Shown piece after piece: positions 1 to 10,620 of a stretch of DNA of 23,430 nucleotides. The notes under the pieces were generated by a model. It saw nothing but the letters and a program-made list of their open reading frames with translations. It was not told the origin of the DNA and did not search any database. How positions within the stretch are numbered: position 1 is the first letter of the stretch; each line of letters opens with the position of its first letter. Both the position numbers and the translations under genes were made by a program. The DNA comes from Conidiobolus incongruus B7586 (taxonomy: Eukaryota; Entomophthoromycota; Entomophthoromycetes; Entomophthorales; Conidiobolaceae): NCBI GenBank assembly GCA_000697335.1, contig JNEM01013784.1:1-23430 (forward strand), written 5' to 3'.

Positions 1-2612
1 TTTTTTTAAATTAATTTAATTTTGAAATTAATCTATATAATATATTTAGATAATTAATATTAAAGTTTTCTTAATCATTTTTTAAATAAAATAAAGAATA
101 TTATAAAAAATTATATTTTATTTGAAATTTAAATCAACTAAAAAAATATACCTAAAAATTTGAATAAACTAATCTAATAATTAATAAAGATTTGAGATAA
201 AATATTATTTTATAAATTATTTATAAATCCTCAATGATTTTAAAAAAATTGGTTAATTATTAATAAAATCAAAACAAAATACTTCAAATAATATTTATTT
301 TATATAAAAATAATTAAATTTATTATTAAACTCATAAATGAAAATATTTTAATAAGAAGGTAATAATGAATAAATATGTATATATTAAGGATATATTAAT
401 TTTCTTATATATTTTATATATAATTAAACTTTTGAAATATATTTTTAAAGCTAGAAATTATGATTTTTCCATTTTTCACCTTCTAAACTAATATTATGGT
501 ATATAAATACAAAATTGGTAAAATAAGATTTCATTAACGTTTGAATAATATTATATTTAATTGATAATATTTTAAGATATCAAGTTTTTCAAATCGAATA
601 TATTTTATTAATTTTATGTTTTATATAATTAAGAATTATTCAATACATAACAAATATAAATAAATTAATATTTATTAATCATCGATTTTTAATTCTTTTA
701 ATTAGTATTAATTTTATGATTAATTTTAAACAATTAATAATGATAATTTTATTTACATAAAATATTCATTTTATAGACGTTGGTAGCTAATTTACTTTTA
801 AAAAATTCACTTATGGAATTTATGACTCTTTTTTTTATTTAAAGTTGTTTATAATATATTATAAAATAAATCATTATTTATAATAAATTTTGAAGTAATA
901 TAAATATATATTCATTCTCAAGTGATAGCTAATAAATATTATAACTTTAAAGATTAATAAACTTGAAAATTTTCTTTAGCTATATAATATAATAATAAAG
1001 TATAAGTAGTTAAATTTGATAATTTTTCTTTTCCTTTAATATTAAAAGATAAAATTATAGAATCAAATCTCATTATTATATTTTATTAATTAAAGAATAT
1101 AAAAAATAAATTTTAAATATCTAAAATCTAAAATTATGGGTTTAGAATATTATATTAATATAATTATATATCTCCGAAATATAATTTTTGATTATTTTTA
1201 TAATAATATTGAAAATCAAGTAAAATATCTCTGAACATTATATCCATAAAATATTCAATTATTATTAAATGCATTTATATATTTTTAATTTGAAATTTCA
1301 ATCAATTTGAGTTAAATATAACTAATATATTTCTCAGGTTTATTTGGTTGGTAAAAATATTCTAATTATATATAATTTATAATTCAAAGTCTTAGTTTTT
1401 TATATTACATCAATTTATTATATATTTCTAAATTCAAACATGCCTAAATCTTCCAGAGTAAACATAATGAAAAAATTATATTATGATTAATAGTTTGAAT
1501 ACTCTAATTTTTAAGTAATATTTGATTATGTAAAATTTAATTACCTCTATTTGTGACCTGATAGTATTTTTATTTATTATTTCTTTATTCAGTGCCTTAT
1601 AGTCGATGTAAATATATATTTTTACTGATTTGAGCTTATTTTGATAACTTTACAATATTATTAACCATTAATAAGTATAAACATCTACTAGAAATTACAT
1701 TAATTGAACAGGATTAGAAAATTAGTATGGATATTTTGTAAATTGAGTAAAAAATTACTTGTTATGAATAGCTCGTTAAACTCCTGAAATTAATAAATAT
1801 ATCTAAAGGTATATTGATTTATTTAACTTCAAGTATATATATAATCATTCAATAAGCATTTGGAACTAAGTATATTTATTCAAAAGTTTGCATGGCTAAT
1901 ATTGAATATTAACTTAAGGATACTTATAAATAAAGTTATTAGTAAATAAAATTATTAAAAATAACTATTTTACTAGTATAATAGAATAATTTAATAATAT
2001 TAAAATATATAAATCCTAAATATAGAGACACTCTTCTTGAAATATACATTTATATCAGTAATACAAAAAAGCAATGATTTTTGGTTATTTGTCTATTTTA
2101 ATAATATATGTAATATTTTTATATATTCGCTAAATTTAATTGCTAAACTACTAATTTATATTATACAAGTTAAGCAATCTATATATTATAATATTTTGAA
2201 AATATTTTTATCATACTAGACTAATATATATTTACTTAACATTATATAATAAACAATTAATTCGGCGAAAATTGCTAATATTTTTAAATATATTAATGCA
2301 TTTTATTATAAAAATTAATTTTATAAATTTTAAAAATAAGATCATTCCTTATTTGAATTAGGAAATTGAATATTAAAGTCGAAGAGAAAGAATAATTAAT
2401 AATTACTTAAATTTCTCAGTATAAAATTAAGTTTTACCACTAAGTACCAAAAATTAATTACACTTTAGACTTAATAAATTTCTTAAACATAATTATTAAA
2501 TTCTCATATTATTCGATATATGTACCGATTTATTAGTCTTTTTATATAAATAATTTTAAAATAATTTTATAAAATTTACAAACTTTACAATATACTTGAA
2601 TTAATAAAATTT

Positions 2613-2613
2613 A

Positions 2614-2645
<32 letters not shown>
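2613..2645. repeat. (ATT)n microsatellite
   Basis: About ten uninterrupted tandem copies of the trinucleotide TAT/ATT lie in the left desert. It is a simple repeat with no sign of coding use. Confidence 0.9.
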
Positions 2646-2646
<1 letters not shown>

Positions 2647-3548
2647 AATTTAATAACTTTGTAATTTTTTTCAAATGAATTATTAATATCTAGCTGATAA
2701 TAATAAAAATAATTATTATAATTAGGGTTAATAAAATTTATATTATTTAAAAATTATTTATTTTAAGATAATATCAGCTTAAAATTATATATTAATCAAA
2801 ATATCCGATATTGTTTCCAAATTGATACCAATTATATTATAGATGTAATAATTTAATAGGTTTTATTATAATAAATGCAATATAAGAGTAATATTATTTA
2901 GTAGGATAATTTTAATGTATGATTCTATTATACTTTAATTGAAAATTCATCAAATATACTGGATTCAGAATGATTACTTCCCTGTTGAACTTTTTTTCTT
3001 ATTGTGTTTTTATCAAATATTAAATACTATTCAAAGATATATATAATGTGGTAATATTAAAATGTTTTTATAAATGATTTATTTTAAAAATGCCACTTTC
3101 CCAGTATTTAGAGTTGATTAATATTAATGGTGATCTGTTACCCTATTTGATTTGTTAATATTAAAAAGTTTTTCATTTAATTGTTAACTTTTAACATTCA
3201 ATTCTCAAATAATTGTACTAAGCAAAAGTTCTTAGTAATTCTAAGCCATTGATCACATTATCTTATATTAACGTTTTCAATCATTTATTTATGCAGATCA
3301 AAATTTAAGCTATAATGCTGAATTAAATTGAGAGTTCATATAATATATTTATATCCAATCAATTCTATAATAATATGACATCCCAATTGACCTTGAATAA
3401 ATTTAAAATCCCGATAATTTACTTTACGGAGTATATCAAAACAAATTAATACAAATTGTTAACTATAATATCGATAGCCAAGGAATACAAGACATATTAA
3501 TTATTGAAATAGCTTAGAAATAATTTGAATATTAATGTAGTAATAAGG

Positions 3549-3580
3549 AAAGTGATATAGGTAGTACTTCACCTCACTTT
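3549..3580. repeat. Small interrupted inverted repeat
   Basis: AAAGTG at 3549-3554 is the reverse complement of CACTTT at 3575-3580, and AGGT at 3559-3562 pairs with ACCT at 3571-3574, around an 8-base loop with a 4-base bulge (ATAT) on the left arm. It could form a short hairpin or a dyad protein site. Nothing nearby shows that it is transcribed, and chance is a real alternative. Confidence 0.35.
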
Positions 3581-5149
3581 AATAATGAACAGCACCAATT
3601 TTTACAAAATAGTCAATACTCAAAAACTTAAAGTCAGTTAATCCCAATTAGTGGTTAAAAATGAATACCTGTAAAAAAATTGATAAAACTTGAAAAAACA
3701 AGAAATTCGCATTTATATAACTAAGATTTGATTGAGAATGGGATCTAAGTAAAATTTTCTCAAATAATTTTGGAAAAAAAATTATATTAATTTGACTTAT
3801 TTAATATAGTATAATTTAATAATATTAAGTGGTAATTAAATATAATTATGAAATTCTAGTTCTAATAGATATTTTATTTAATAAAAAATTTATTGATAGA
3901 ATGAAATAATATTAATAATAGACAATATATATTTTTACTTTGATTTTTCAAACATATTGTTAGTTTTTAAATATTAATTTTATGAAATCAATATTAATAT
4001 CTTGAGAATATTAATTAAAGATAAACTTTAATAAATTAAAGAACGATTAACGCCTAATAGTGCGAATTTCAAATAATATATCTATCTGATATTTTATAGT
4101 TAATTTATCTATATTTATACAGTGCATTTTTTACTTTCCATAATGATAAATATTTGATTAATTTGAGAATTATGCTATATTAAGTATTAATCAATTTTTA
4201 TTTGAAAAAAATTTTTGTTATATCTGATAAACTTAATACAATTGTTCACTATTACATAGATATTTAAGTTGAGATAATTTGATTATATTTACCTATAATA
4301 TTATTTTATTTATATTATTTTAATCAAAATATTATTTTAATTTCAACTTGTAATATTGAATATTTTTTGTTTTTGATTAAATTACCTCAAATAATCAAAC
4401 CAATATTCATATTTAATTTAAGTGAGTGAAAATTACTTAATTAGGTAATAATGGTCAATAGTAGGTATATCAAAGAATTATTTTCGTGATATAAATAATA
4501 ATTTTTACTCTATTTTATTAAATGAAAAATCAAATATATTATTAAATTAAGTTTTAATCAAATATATTATATTGATTACATAGTTAAAATTTTTAGGGCT
4601 TGATTAAATTGACTAATGTGTCAATTTTTAAAATATATATAAATAATTTAATTAATTGATAACTAATAAAATAATAAAAAATGGTTATTAACAACTGAAG
4701 CAAACAGTGTAACCAAATTGCAAGTTATAGAGGGGGAATTCGAGAATGGGAGGTAAAAATTGGCAATTTTGATTAAATTAGAATTATTTAAACTGAATTC
4801 AGTGTGACATTATTTCAATGAAAATTTAGTCTTTATGTAGGCTTAAAGCATTCGTCGATATGAATATATATATATTTCTAGAATTATCATTATTAGAAGT
4901 GTTTAGAATCTGATCTAGTATTGAACCGTATTAATTAATAACCTGATATCGGTATCAATATATTAAAATTCACGCAGGTAATGCAGAGATAGTTTAATAT
5001 GTTAAAGTCTAAATAGATGGTATGATAGACTATAATTCAAAATTCAAACCTGTAATAAAACCCCAGTAATAATTGAATATTGATCAATTGTAAAAATAAA
5101 ACAACGATCAAATTTCTCAAGGTCTAACATTTTAAGCTACTAGATTTAA

Positions 5150-5165
5150 TGAAGTGTGTAAACTT
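5150..5165 (+). promoter_or_regulatory. Conserved upstream element of homeobox gene 1
   Basis: TGAAGTGTGTAAACTT lies 22 bases before the TATA box and 111 bases before the ATG of homeobox gene 1. The identical 16 bases occur at the matching place upstream of homeobox gene 2 (17312-17327, opposite strand). The flanking DNA is not obviously alignable, so the word looks selectively kept and is probably a transcription-factor site shared by both genes. The GTAAAC core resembles forkhead-type sites, but that resemblance is only suggestive. Confidence 0.75.
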
Positions 5166-5171
5166 GGGTAT

Positions 5172-5182
5172 TATAAATAGCA
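5172..5182 (+). promoter_or_regulatory. TATA box of homeobox gene 1
   Basis: TATAAATAGCA starts 89 bases before the ATG and 6 bases after the conserved upstream element. Homeobox gene 2 has TATAAAAAGCA, 91 bases before its ATG and 7 bases after the same element. The matching order and spacing support a real core promoter, with transcription starting somewhere in the ~80-base leader. Within that leader, TTCCCGAATTGG at 5191-5202 loosely resembles an Mcm1/early-cell-cycle-box core, but gene 2 does not keep it at the same place. Confidence 0.7.
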
Positions 5183-5260
5183 TTGATTACTTCCCGAATT
5201 GGTTTATTTTACTATTGAGTTTGATATCTAGTAGTTTAAGATACTGTTTATTTGTTAAAT

Positions 5261-5854
5261 ATGAATTTGGTTAATATAACACATCGCCACGATTCTCATT
5301 ATAATATTGAGAGTTATGAATCGGATCAAGAACTTATATTACCTTCTTTGAGATTTACAAGCAATATTAACAGCTCGGAACCTTTTACAAATTTTAAACT
5401 TGCTCCTTTATTACCTTATAATGTGCGCAGACAAGAAAAATTACCTAACCTCAAGCAATTACAAATCTCAGATATTTTTAATTCTTCATATTCTGTACCC
5501 TGCACAAACGTTCCATCTCTTGTGGACTCTCACTTTGGGTCAAGCTCTAGTTCACCACAGCCTCCCAGTCATATACCCAATCGCCAGAACACTAATACAT
5601 ACACAAAAGCTGATCACTGTCCTCATACACCAAAATACTTGGCAAGGCCTCGTATGACTATCGGTAAAAGGACCAGTATCAGCAAGCAACAGACGTCGAT
5701 ACTGAACGAGTACTACTCGGTTAATCACTATCCAAACCAGGAAGAGAAGCTCAAATTGTCCAAGATGTTAAATCTCAGTGAGCGCACTATTCAAATTTGG
5801 TTCCAGAATAGGAGGCAAAATAGACGAACGAAATATACTTATAATAAGATGTAA
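5261..5854 (+). CDS. Homeodomain transcription factor, Yox1/Yhp1-like (gene 1)
   Basis: This is an intronless open frame of 197 residues ending in TAA. It is a predicted nuclear sequence-specific DNA-binding protein. The C-terminal homeodomain (about residues 133-192) is the ordinary 60-residue type with no TALE insertion. It has the expected R5, L16, Y25-P26, L40, and W48, Q50, N51 and R53 in WFQNRR, followed by a basic tail. Q50/N51 predict recognition of a TAAT-type core. The N-terminal half is Ser/Pro/Asn-rich and disordered-looking, with short motifs also found in gene 2: LPSL (27-30), KLAPLLPY (46-53), LPNLKQLQI (61-69), SYSVPxTN (76-83) and SSSPQPP. The ATG at 5261 is chosen because the paralogue begins with the same M-x-L-V-N; the open frame reaches a TTG three codons earlier, which is unlikely to be used. 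Closest remembered families are yeast Yox1/Yhp1 repressors; orthology is inferred, not shown. A MATa1 gene is less likely, since no introns are present. Confidence 0.9.
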   Translation: MNLVNITHRHDSHYNIESYESDQELILPSLRFTSNINSSEPFTNFKLAPLLPYNVRRQEKLPNLKQLQISDIFNSSYSVPCTNVPSLVDSHFGSSSSSPQPPSHIPNRQNTNTYTKADHCPHTPKYLARPRMTIGKRTSISKQQTSILNEYYSVNHYPNQEEKLKLSKMLNLSERTIQIWFQNRRQNRRTKYTYNKM

Positions 5855-5982
5855 TCAATTTTACAAGCAGTATATTAACTAACACTGAAGCTCATGTACA
5901 AACTTAATATCATAAATTAATAATTATAAACCTTATGAGAATCGGTTACTTTGATATTAATATATAATAAAATAATAAATAA

Positions 5983-6001
5983 ATATATATATATATATAT
6001 T
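5983..6001. repeat. (AT)n microsatellite
   Basis: A short uninterrupted AT dinucleotide run lies about 130 bases after the stop codon of homeobox gene 1. AT-rich runs of this kind can act as polyadenylation efficiency signals in yeast, but nothing here shows that it does. Confidence 0.8.
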
Positions 6002-9000
6002 AAAATTGAATATAATATTTTTATCAATACTAATATTTTATTAATCGTTCTTAGAATTATTTTTATTTCAATTATTTACCAATTAATCGCGATTATTAAT
6101 AAGCTAAATATGTGATAATTTTACTTTTTTCAAACTTAATGATTAAATAAAAATAAAAATTTTATAAATTATATTTTTAATTTAAATTTTAAACTAATAA
6201 ATTATTAATAATATATAATTACAAAGATTGAAATTTTTTAATATATTAAAAATTAATAAATTTATTTATTTCTGATATATTATCAAATAATAAATAAAAA
6301 TATTAATATTAATTGAAAAAATATACTCTTTAACTTAAGAAATATTTTTCTATTAATTAAGCTTAGTAAGAAAAAAACTTTTTAAAATTATTTTAATTGA
6401 TATATATTTAATAATTTTTTTGGAATATTCTATTTAGAAAAGATTTATTTAAAATAATATTAAATAAATATATTTAAAATATTAATTTAAATTTTAAATA
6501 TATATATTAAACAATGATATCATATACCTTATATATTAAGCCTTATATATAATTAAAGAGCTGATCTTAATATATGGAGTTAGACTTTAAAATTGAATTT
6601 TCTTTTAATTTTATTATTATTACAGATTGCTAACTAGCTATAATAAATTGATAAAAAGATTATAATATAATAATAATGAGGTTAATAATTAGTTTATATT
6701 TCTTAATGACAAACTATATTAAATTTAAATTTTATTTGTTAACTTTCAAAAAAAATAATGAAATAAAGATAGAATTTATTAGAATAAGTATATTTATTAA
6801 TAGATAATCCTTGAAACTTTGATAACTATCAAATCCATAGGAAAATTGCATTATTTTATCAGATGATACAATAACAATCATATTTAACTCCATAATATTT
6901 TTATATAATTAAATTACTCGATTTCAAAATTCTCAATATTAGATAATTATGTTTAAAAAAATTAAATTCAATTTTCTGATGGATTTTAATAAAAGGGAAT
7001 TAGTTATCAAACATGTTAAATTTATCATATAATAATTCTTAGAGAAGCAATAATAGATTTCTTAAAATATTTTATATCCAATAAAATATTTAATAAATAG
7101 ATAATTTTCAAAACTATTTTTACAAAATAAAATCAAATTTCAATCTAAAAGATATGATGATAGATTAATAACTATCCAAAATTTACTCTCTTTTATTTTA
7201 TATTTATATATTATATTATGATCTGATTATATCATAGTAATATGTATTGTTTAATTCAACCCATTTTAAACAGAATTATTATTTTATAATTTATCAAATA
7301 TAATAGGCAAATCATATAAATATTCAAAATTAATATAAACTAATTTAAAATAAAATTTTATATTTGATTTATTTAATAAGATAATATTTATTATTTAATA
7401 ATTTATATTCCATTTGGTGAAATTTTAAAGATTAATTTATAAATATGTTATGTCACTTATAATATCAAAAGTGATTGATATACTTTATCTTTTCTTATCT
7501 TTAATAAATTATTAATTACTGTTTCCAATAGTGATAAAATATATATCAAATGTTTTTGAATTAATAATTAAGGTTATATTTATTAATTAAAAACTTTCCA
7601 TAAAGTTTTTAAATACAAAAGATTAAAAATAATATTCTTATATTAAATAATATATAGCAAATATTATTTACCCTCAAGTCATTTTTGAAGATATAAATAT
7701 TATATAGATATTAGGAATTATGCTAGGCCAAAATAACCATTTTAAAATCTAAAGTAAATGAGTAGTTTAAAGTAAGGTATCGCCTCCTTTTGAATATTAT
7801 TAAATTATAATATAGGGTTTCTTTTTTGATATATTATTTTTATTATATATTATATCTTTATATATGTTGCAATATTGATATTTATAATTATATATATATT
7901 GGAATTTAATTATTGATTTATTAATAGATTTCATTAAATTAAATTTAACAATGTTAATATAAGTCAAAGCATTACTGAAAGTCACTGGTATTAAATTTGT
8001 AAAAATAAAACTACGATTTATTTTGAAATTTGATGAATTAGATTATTGTAAAAATATAAATTTTTTTAAAATAAACGGTTAAATGAATCTAGTTATGTTA
8101 TAAACTCAGTATATTGGAAAATCCAACCAGAGATAGCGTAATGTTTTAATACCAGAAGATTTTTTGACAGTTTCGTAATGCATCAGTTTTCATATTTTAT
8201 TAGGTTATCAATGATAAATTTAAATACTGAGATATATTTTGCACTGGTGAATAAATTAATGATATTTATTTTGTTTTGACCAATTATAAAAAAGAAATTA
8301 AATTAATTTTTAAAATCATATAATTCATTATTTTAAAACGATTATTTTTAGTGTAATACTTTTTTTCAGTTTTTATAATTAAATAATTCAACGATAGTAA
8401 ATACAATTTTATCATTTTCCAATAAATTCAACTTATTTTAACAAATTTTAACTATATTATATAATATCTGGAATCTTACAATGATCAATAACCATTATTG
8501 GGTAAATAATATTTTTAAACCTATACATTAAGTATCTGTCGTTTACCAGTTATTTAATTGATAATAAAATTATAATAATTAAATCGATTAGATATCAATT
8601 TATCCTAATGTCAATTATTAAAATAGAATTTAATAAATATGCCAAGGTATTTATTAACACTCTGAAATATAGTTTTAAAGTGTGCAAATCCCGTGATCAT
8701 TGTCCAAGTGCCAACAATTGCTCATTAAAGTAGAGTAAGTGATAACACAATAAGTATTAAAGCGATAAGCTATGGATTAATTAATCTAATTCATCCCTCT
8801 TTCCATAATTTTTTTATCTCATGTCTTTTTTATTAATTTTCCACAATTGGAATTAAAATTGACAAATTTAAAATTATATTGATCAAGATTCTCAATTAAT
8901 AAATAATAATTTTTTAATAACAATATCAAATGATTGAATATAACTCCTTATATTAAAAAAATGATCTCTTGTTTTGAAGCGCAGTAAATAAAACAAACTA

Positions 9001-9799
9001 TCATTCTTAATTTTTTGTTTATTTTGTCATTGATAAGCGCTTTTAATTTTATAAATACTTAATTATAAATTAATTTATGTGAATTTAATTAGTTGGAGTT
9101 TAAAAGAGTAATATAATCTATATATTCTATAAGTTTTTAGTCTCATAATTACTTATTATCCTACATTGTCTCGAAATATTAAATCTTAGATTTAATTTAT
9201 TTCAGATCATTAAATTAATATAATGTTTTTATTTTTATAATTTAATACTAATAAATATAGTTTGTTTAATTTAAAAATTGAAATAATTTAAATCTAATTT
9301 AAGCATTAAATACTATATATAATCAATAAATTATAATATATCCAGACTGTTAAAAATACTTAAGTAAAATAACTCTAACTGAAATATAATTTTAAATTAA
9401 AAGTATATGTCTTTAATTTAATAAATTTAGAAAAATTAATATTTTAATCTTAATAATATTATTAATATAAATAATATTATTTAAATTTCAACTTTATAAT
9501 AATAACTTTAAAAATATTCAAAAAAGTAGAATGAATAAATTATAATAGAATATTTAAAGATAATATTATTTTCTATAATAGAAATATATAAAGTAAAAAT
9601 ATATATAATATTAAGTTATATAATATATTGGAAATTTGAAATATATTTAATATATAGATAATAAAATCATTAATTATTTTATATCAAATATATTTATAAT
9701 TCTTTTTTAATTGAATTTATTATAGGATATATATATATATGTATTTTATTATTTAAAATATAATAATTTTAATAAAAAACTATCAAAAGTTGAATATTT

Positions 9800-9821
9800 T
9801 AATAATAATAATAATAATAAT
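9800..9821. repeat. (AAT)n microsatellite
   Basis: About seven tandem AAT units lie in a very AT-rich stretch. It is a simple repeat. Confidence 0.85.
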
Positions 9822-10040
9822 ATAATTATCAGTTTTATTAGGATTTAAAATATTATTTATTAATAACAATATTATATATATATTTATATTTATATTTATA
9901 TTTGATTATGATAAAGTTATTATAATTTTAATTTAATATAGATGTATTCTACAAATATATATTTATTTAAGATTCCTATAATTGTAAAGTAATTTACTTT
10001 TTGATATAAATATAAACAAACAGTATAATTTTTATAATAA

Positions 10041-10104
10041 TGAAACTCTGGTGCATTCAGCCTATTAATGGACACTTTTAGCTCAGCTTCCTTTGTGTCC
10101 TGAT
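10041..10104. other. Short GC-elevated patch with a hairpin
   Basis: Bases 10041-10100 contain 26 G/C of 60 (43%), abrupt against surroundings well under 20%. Inside, GGACAC (10070-10075) pairs perfectly with GTGTCC (10095-10100) around a 19-base loop. No open frame crosses it. A C/D snoRNA was considered, with ATAATGA near the left edge and CTGA near the right, but no terminal stem closes it. It may be a relic of an older RNA gene or another functional sequence; identity unknown. Confidence 0.35.
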
Positions 10105-10401
10105 TTTGCTTATTTAATCCAATAAACCGAATAATTATCTTATATTATATATAGTTATTTAAAGCACTTATTAAAATTTATTAATAAATGAGTTATTTCT
10201 AATAATAATTGACTATAATAAGTTTTTATACTATTTATTAACGTTTAAAATATTGAAATTTATGAATATTTATCAAAATAATAAATGTTAAAAGTTGAAA
10301 AAAAAATTAATCATATAAAGAGAAATAAGAATAAAAAAGAAGTTAATTGAAAATTAAAATATTATAAGAAAAAAAAGGAATATTATATCTAACAGAGCTA
10401 A

Positions 10402-10405
<4 letters not shown>

Positions 10406-10442
<37 letters not shown>
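10406..10442. repeat. (TA)n microsatellite
   Basis: An uninterrupted TA run of 37 bases, the longest dinucleotide repeat in the window. It lies about 95 bases upstream of the first tRNA-like relic. Such a run readily forms cruciforms and is prone to length change. Confidence 0.95.
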
Positions 10443-10445
<3 letters not shown>

Positions 10446-10537
10446 ATTCAAAAATGAATAAGACTAAAAATATTCAATAACTAACTAATTTTCAAATATA
10501 AAATATTGGCAAAATGTGTAACCGAATTAAAAAATAT

Positions 10538-10620
10538 TTCAATGTGGCCTAGTTGATCTAAGGCGCCGCACTCAAGTTGCGGTCTCGTAAGAGATATCAC
10601 TTTAAATTTCACTGTTATCA
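10538..10620 (+). pseudogene. Decayed tRNA-Leu(CAA)-like gene
   Basis: This 83-base sequence follows the class II leucine tRNA plan with no intron. Bases TG at positions 8-9 and the D stem GCC/GGC (10547-10549, 10562-10564) are intact. The anticodon stem is a perfect 5 bp, CCGCA/TGCGG, around loop CTCAAGT (10571-10577), giving anticodon CAA. The long variable arm TCTC-GTAA-GAGA (10583-10594) is intact. Box A (TGGCCTAGTTGA) is good. The T loop reads TTTAAAT where TTCGAAT is expected, the T stem pairs at only about 2 of 5 positions and the acceptor stem is mostly mismatched, so box B is lost. The final A is followed at once by TTTTTT (10621-10626), a Pol III-type terminator. The T-loop changes are C to T and G to A, as expected for AT-driven decay. 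It is most likely a dead tRNA gene; an unusual transcribed RNA is a remote alternative. Confidence 0.6.

Larger units (their letters stand above)
1..5149. other. AT-rich gene desert, left flank
   Basis: No gene can be supported here. Every reading frame is broken by frequent stops, and the longest open stretch (2037-2219, +) opens with TTG and encodes a low-complexity I/Y/N/L-rich string of the kind AT-rich DNA gives by chance. It contains one ATT-type microsatellite (2613-2645) and a small imperfect hairpin (3549-3580). The last part, roughly 4690-5149, is visibly less AT-rich and lies directly upstream of homeobox gene 1, so it is the most likely place for that gene's upstream regulatory sites. 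No tRNA, rRNA or recognisable mobile element was seen. Confidence 0.7.
5855..10037. other. AT-rich desert downstream of homeobox gene 1
   Basis: No gene is supported. The stretch is among the most AT-rich of the window, especially 5900-7700 and 9180-9950, with homopolymer runs and short AT and AAT repeats. The only open frame of note (7800-7985, -) opens with GTG and has an AT-rich, low-complexity translation. A slightly less AT-rich patch at about 8660-8790 carries AAAGTGTGCAAATC (8677-8690), loosely like the conserved promoter element, but no TATA box or coding frame follows it. Confidence 0.65.

Noticed and set aside
1170-1190. Possible centromere CDEIII core (CTCCGAAAT)
   Set aside because: No CDEI match at a suitable distance and too little of the CDEIII consensus.
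2037-2219. 60-codon open frame on the plus strand
   Set aside because: TTG start and AT-driven amino-acid content; no promoter, homology or motif.
5261-5854. Mating-type MATa1 gene
   Set aside because: No introns, longer protein with conserved N-terminal motifs, two copies without mating-locus neighbours; Yox1/Yhp1-like fits better, although not proven.
7800-7985. 61-codon open frame on the minus strand
   Set aside because: GTG start, N/I/K/Y-rich, nothing to distinguish it from chance.
10036-10104. C/D box snoRNA
   Set aside because: Approximate C and D boxes but no closing terminal stem, and no guide complementarity could be tested.
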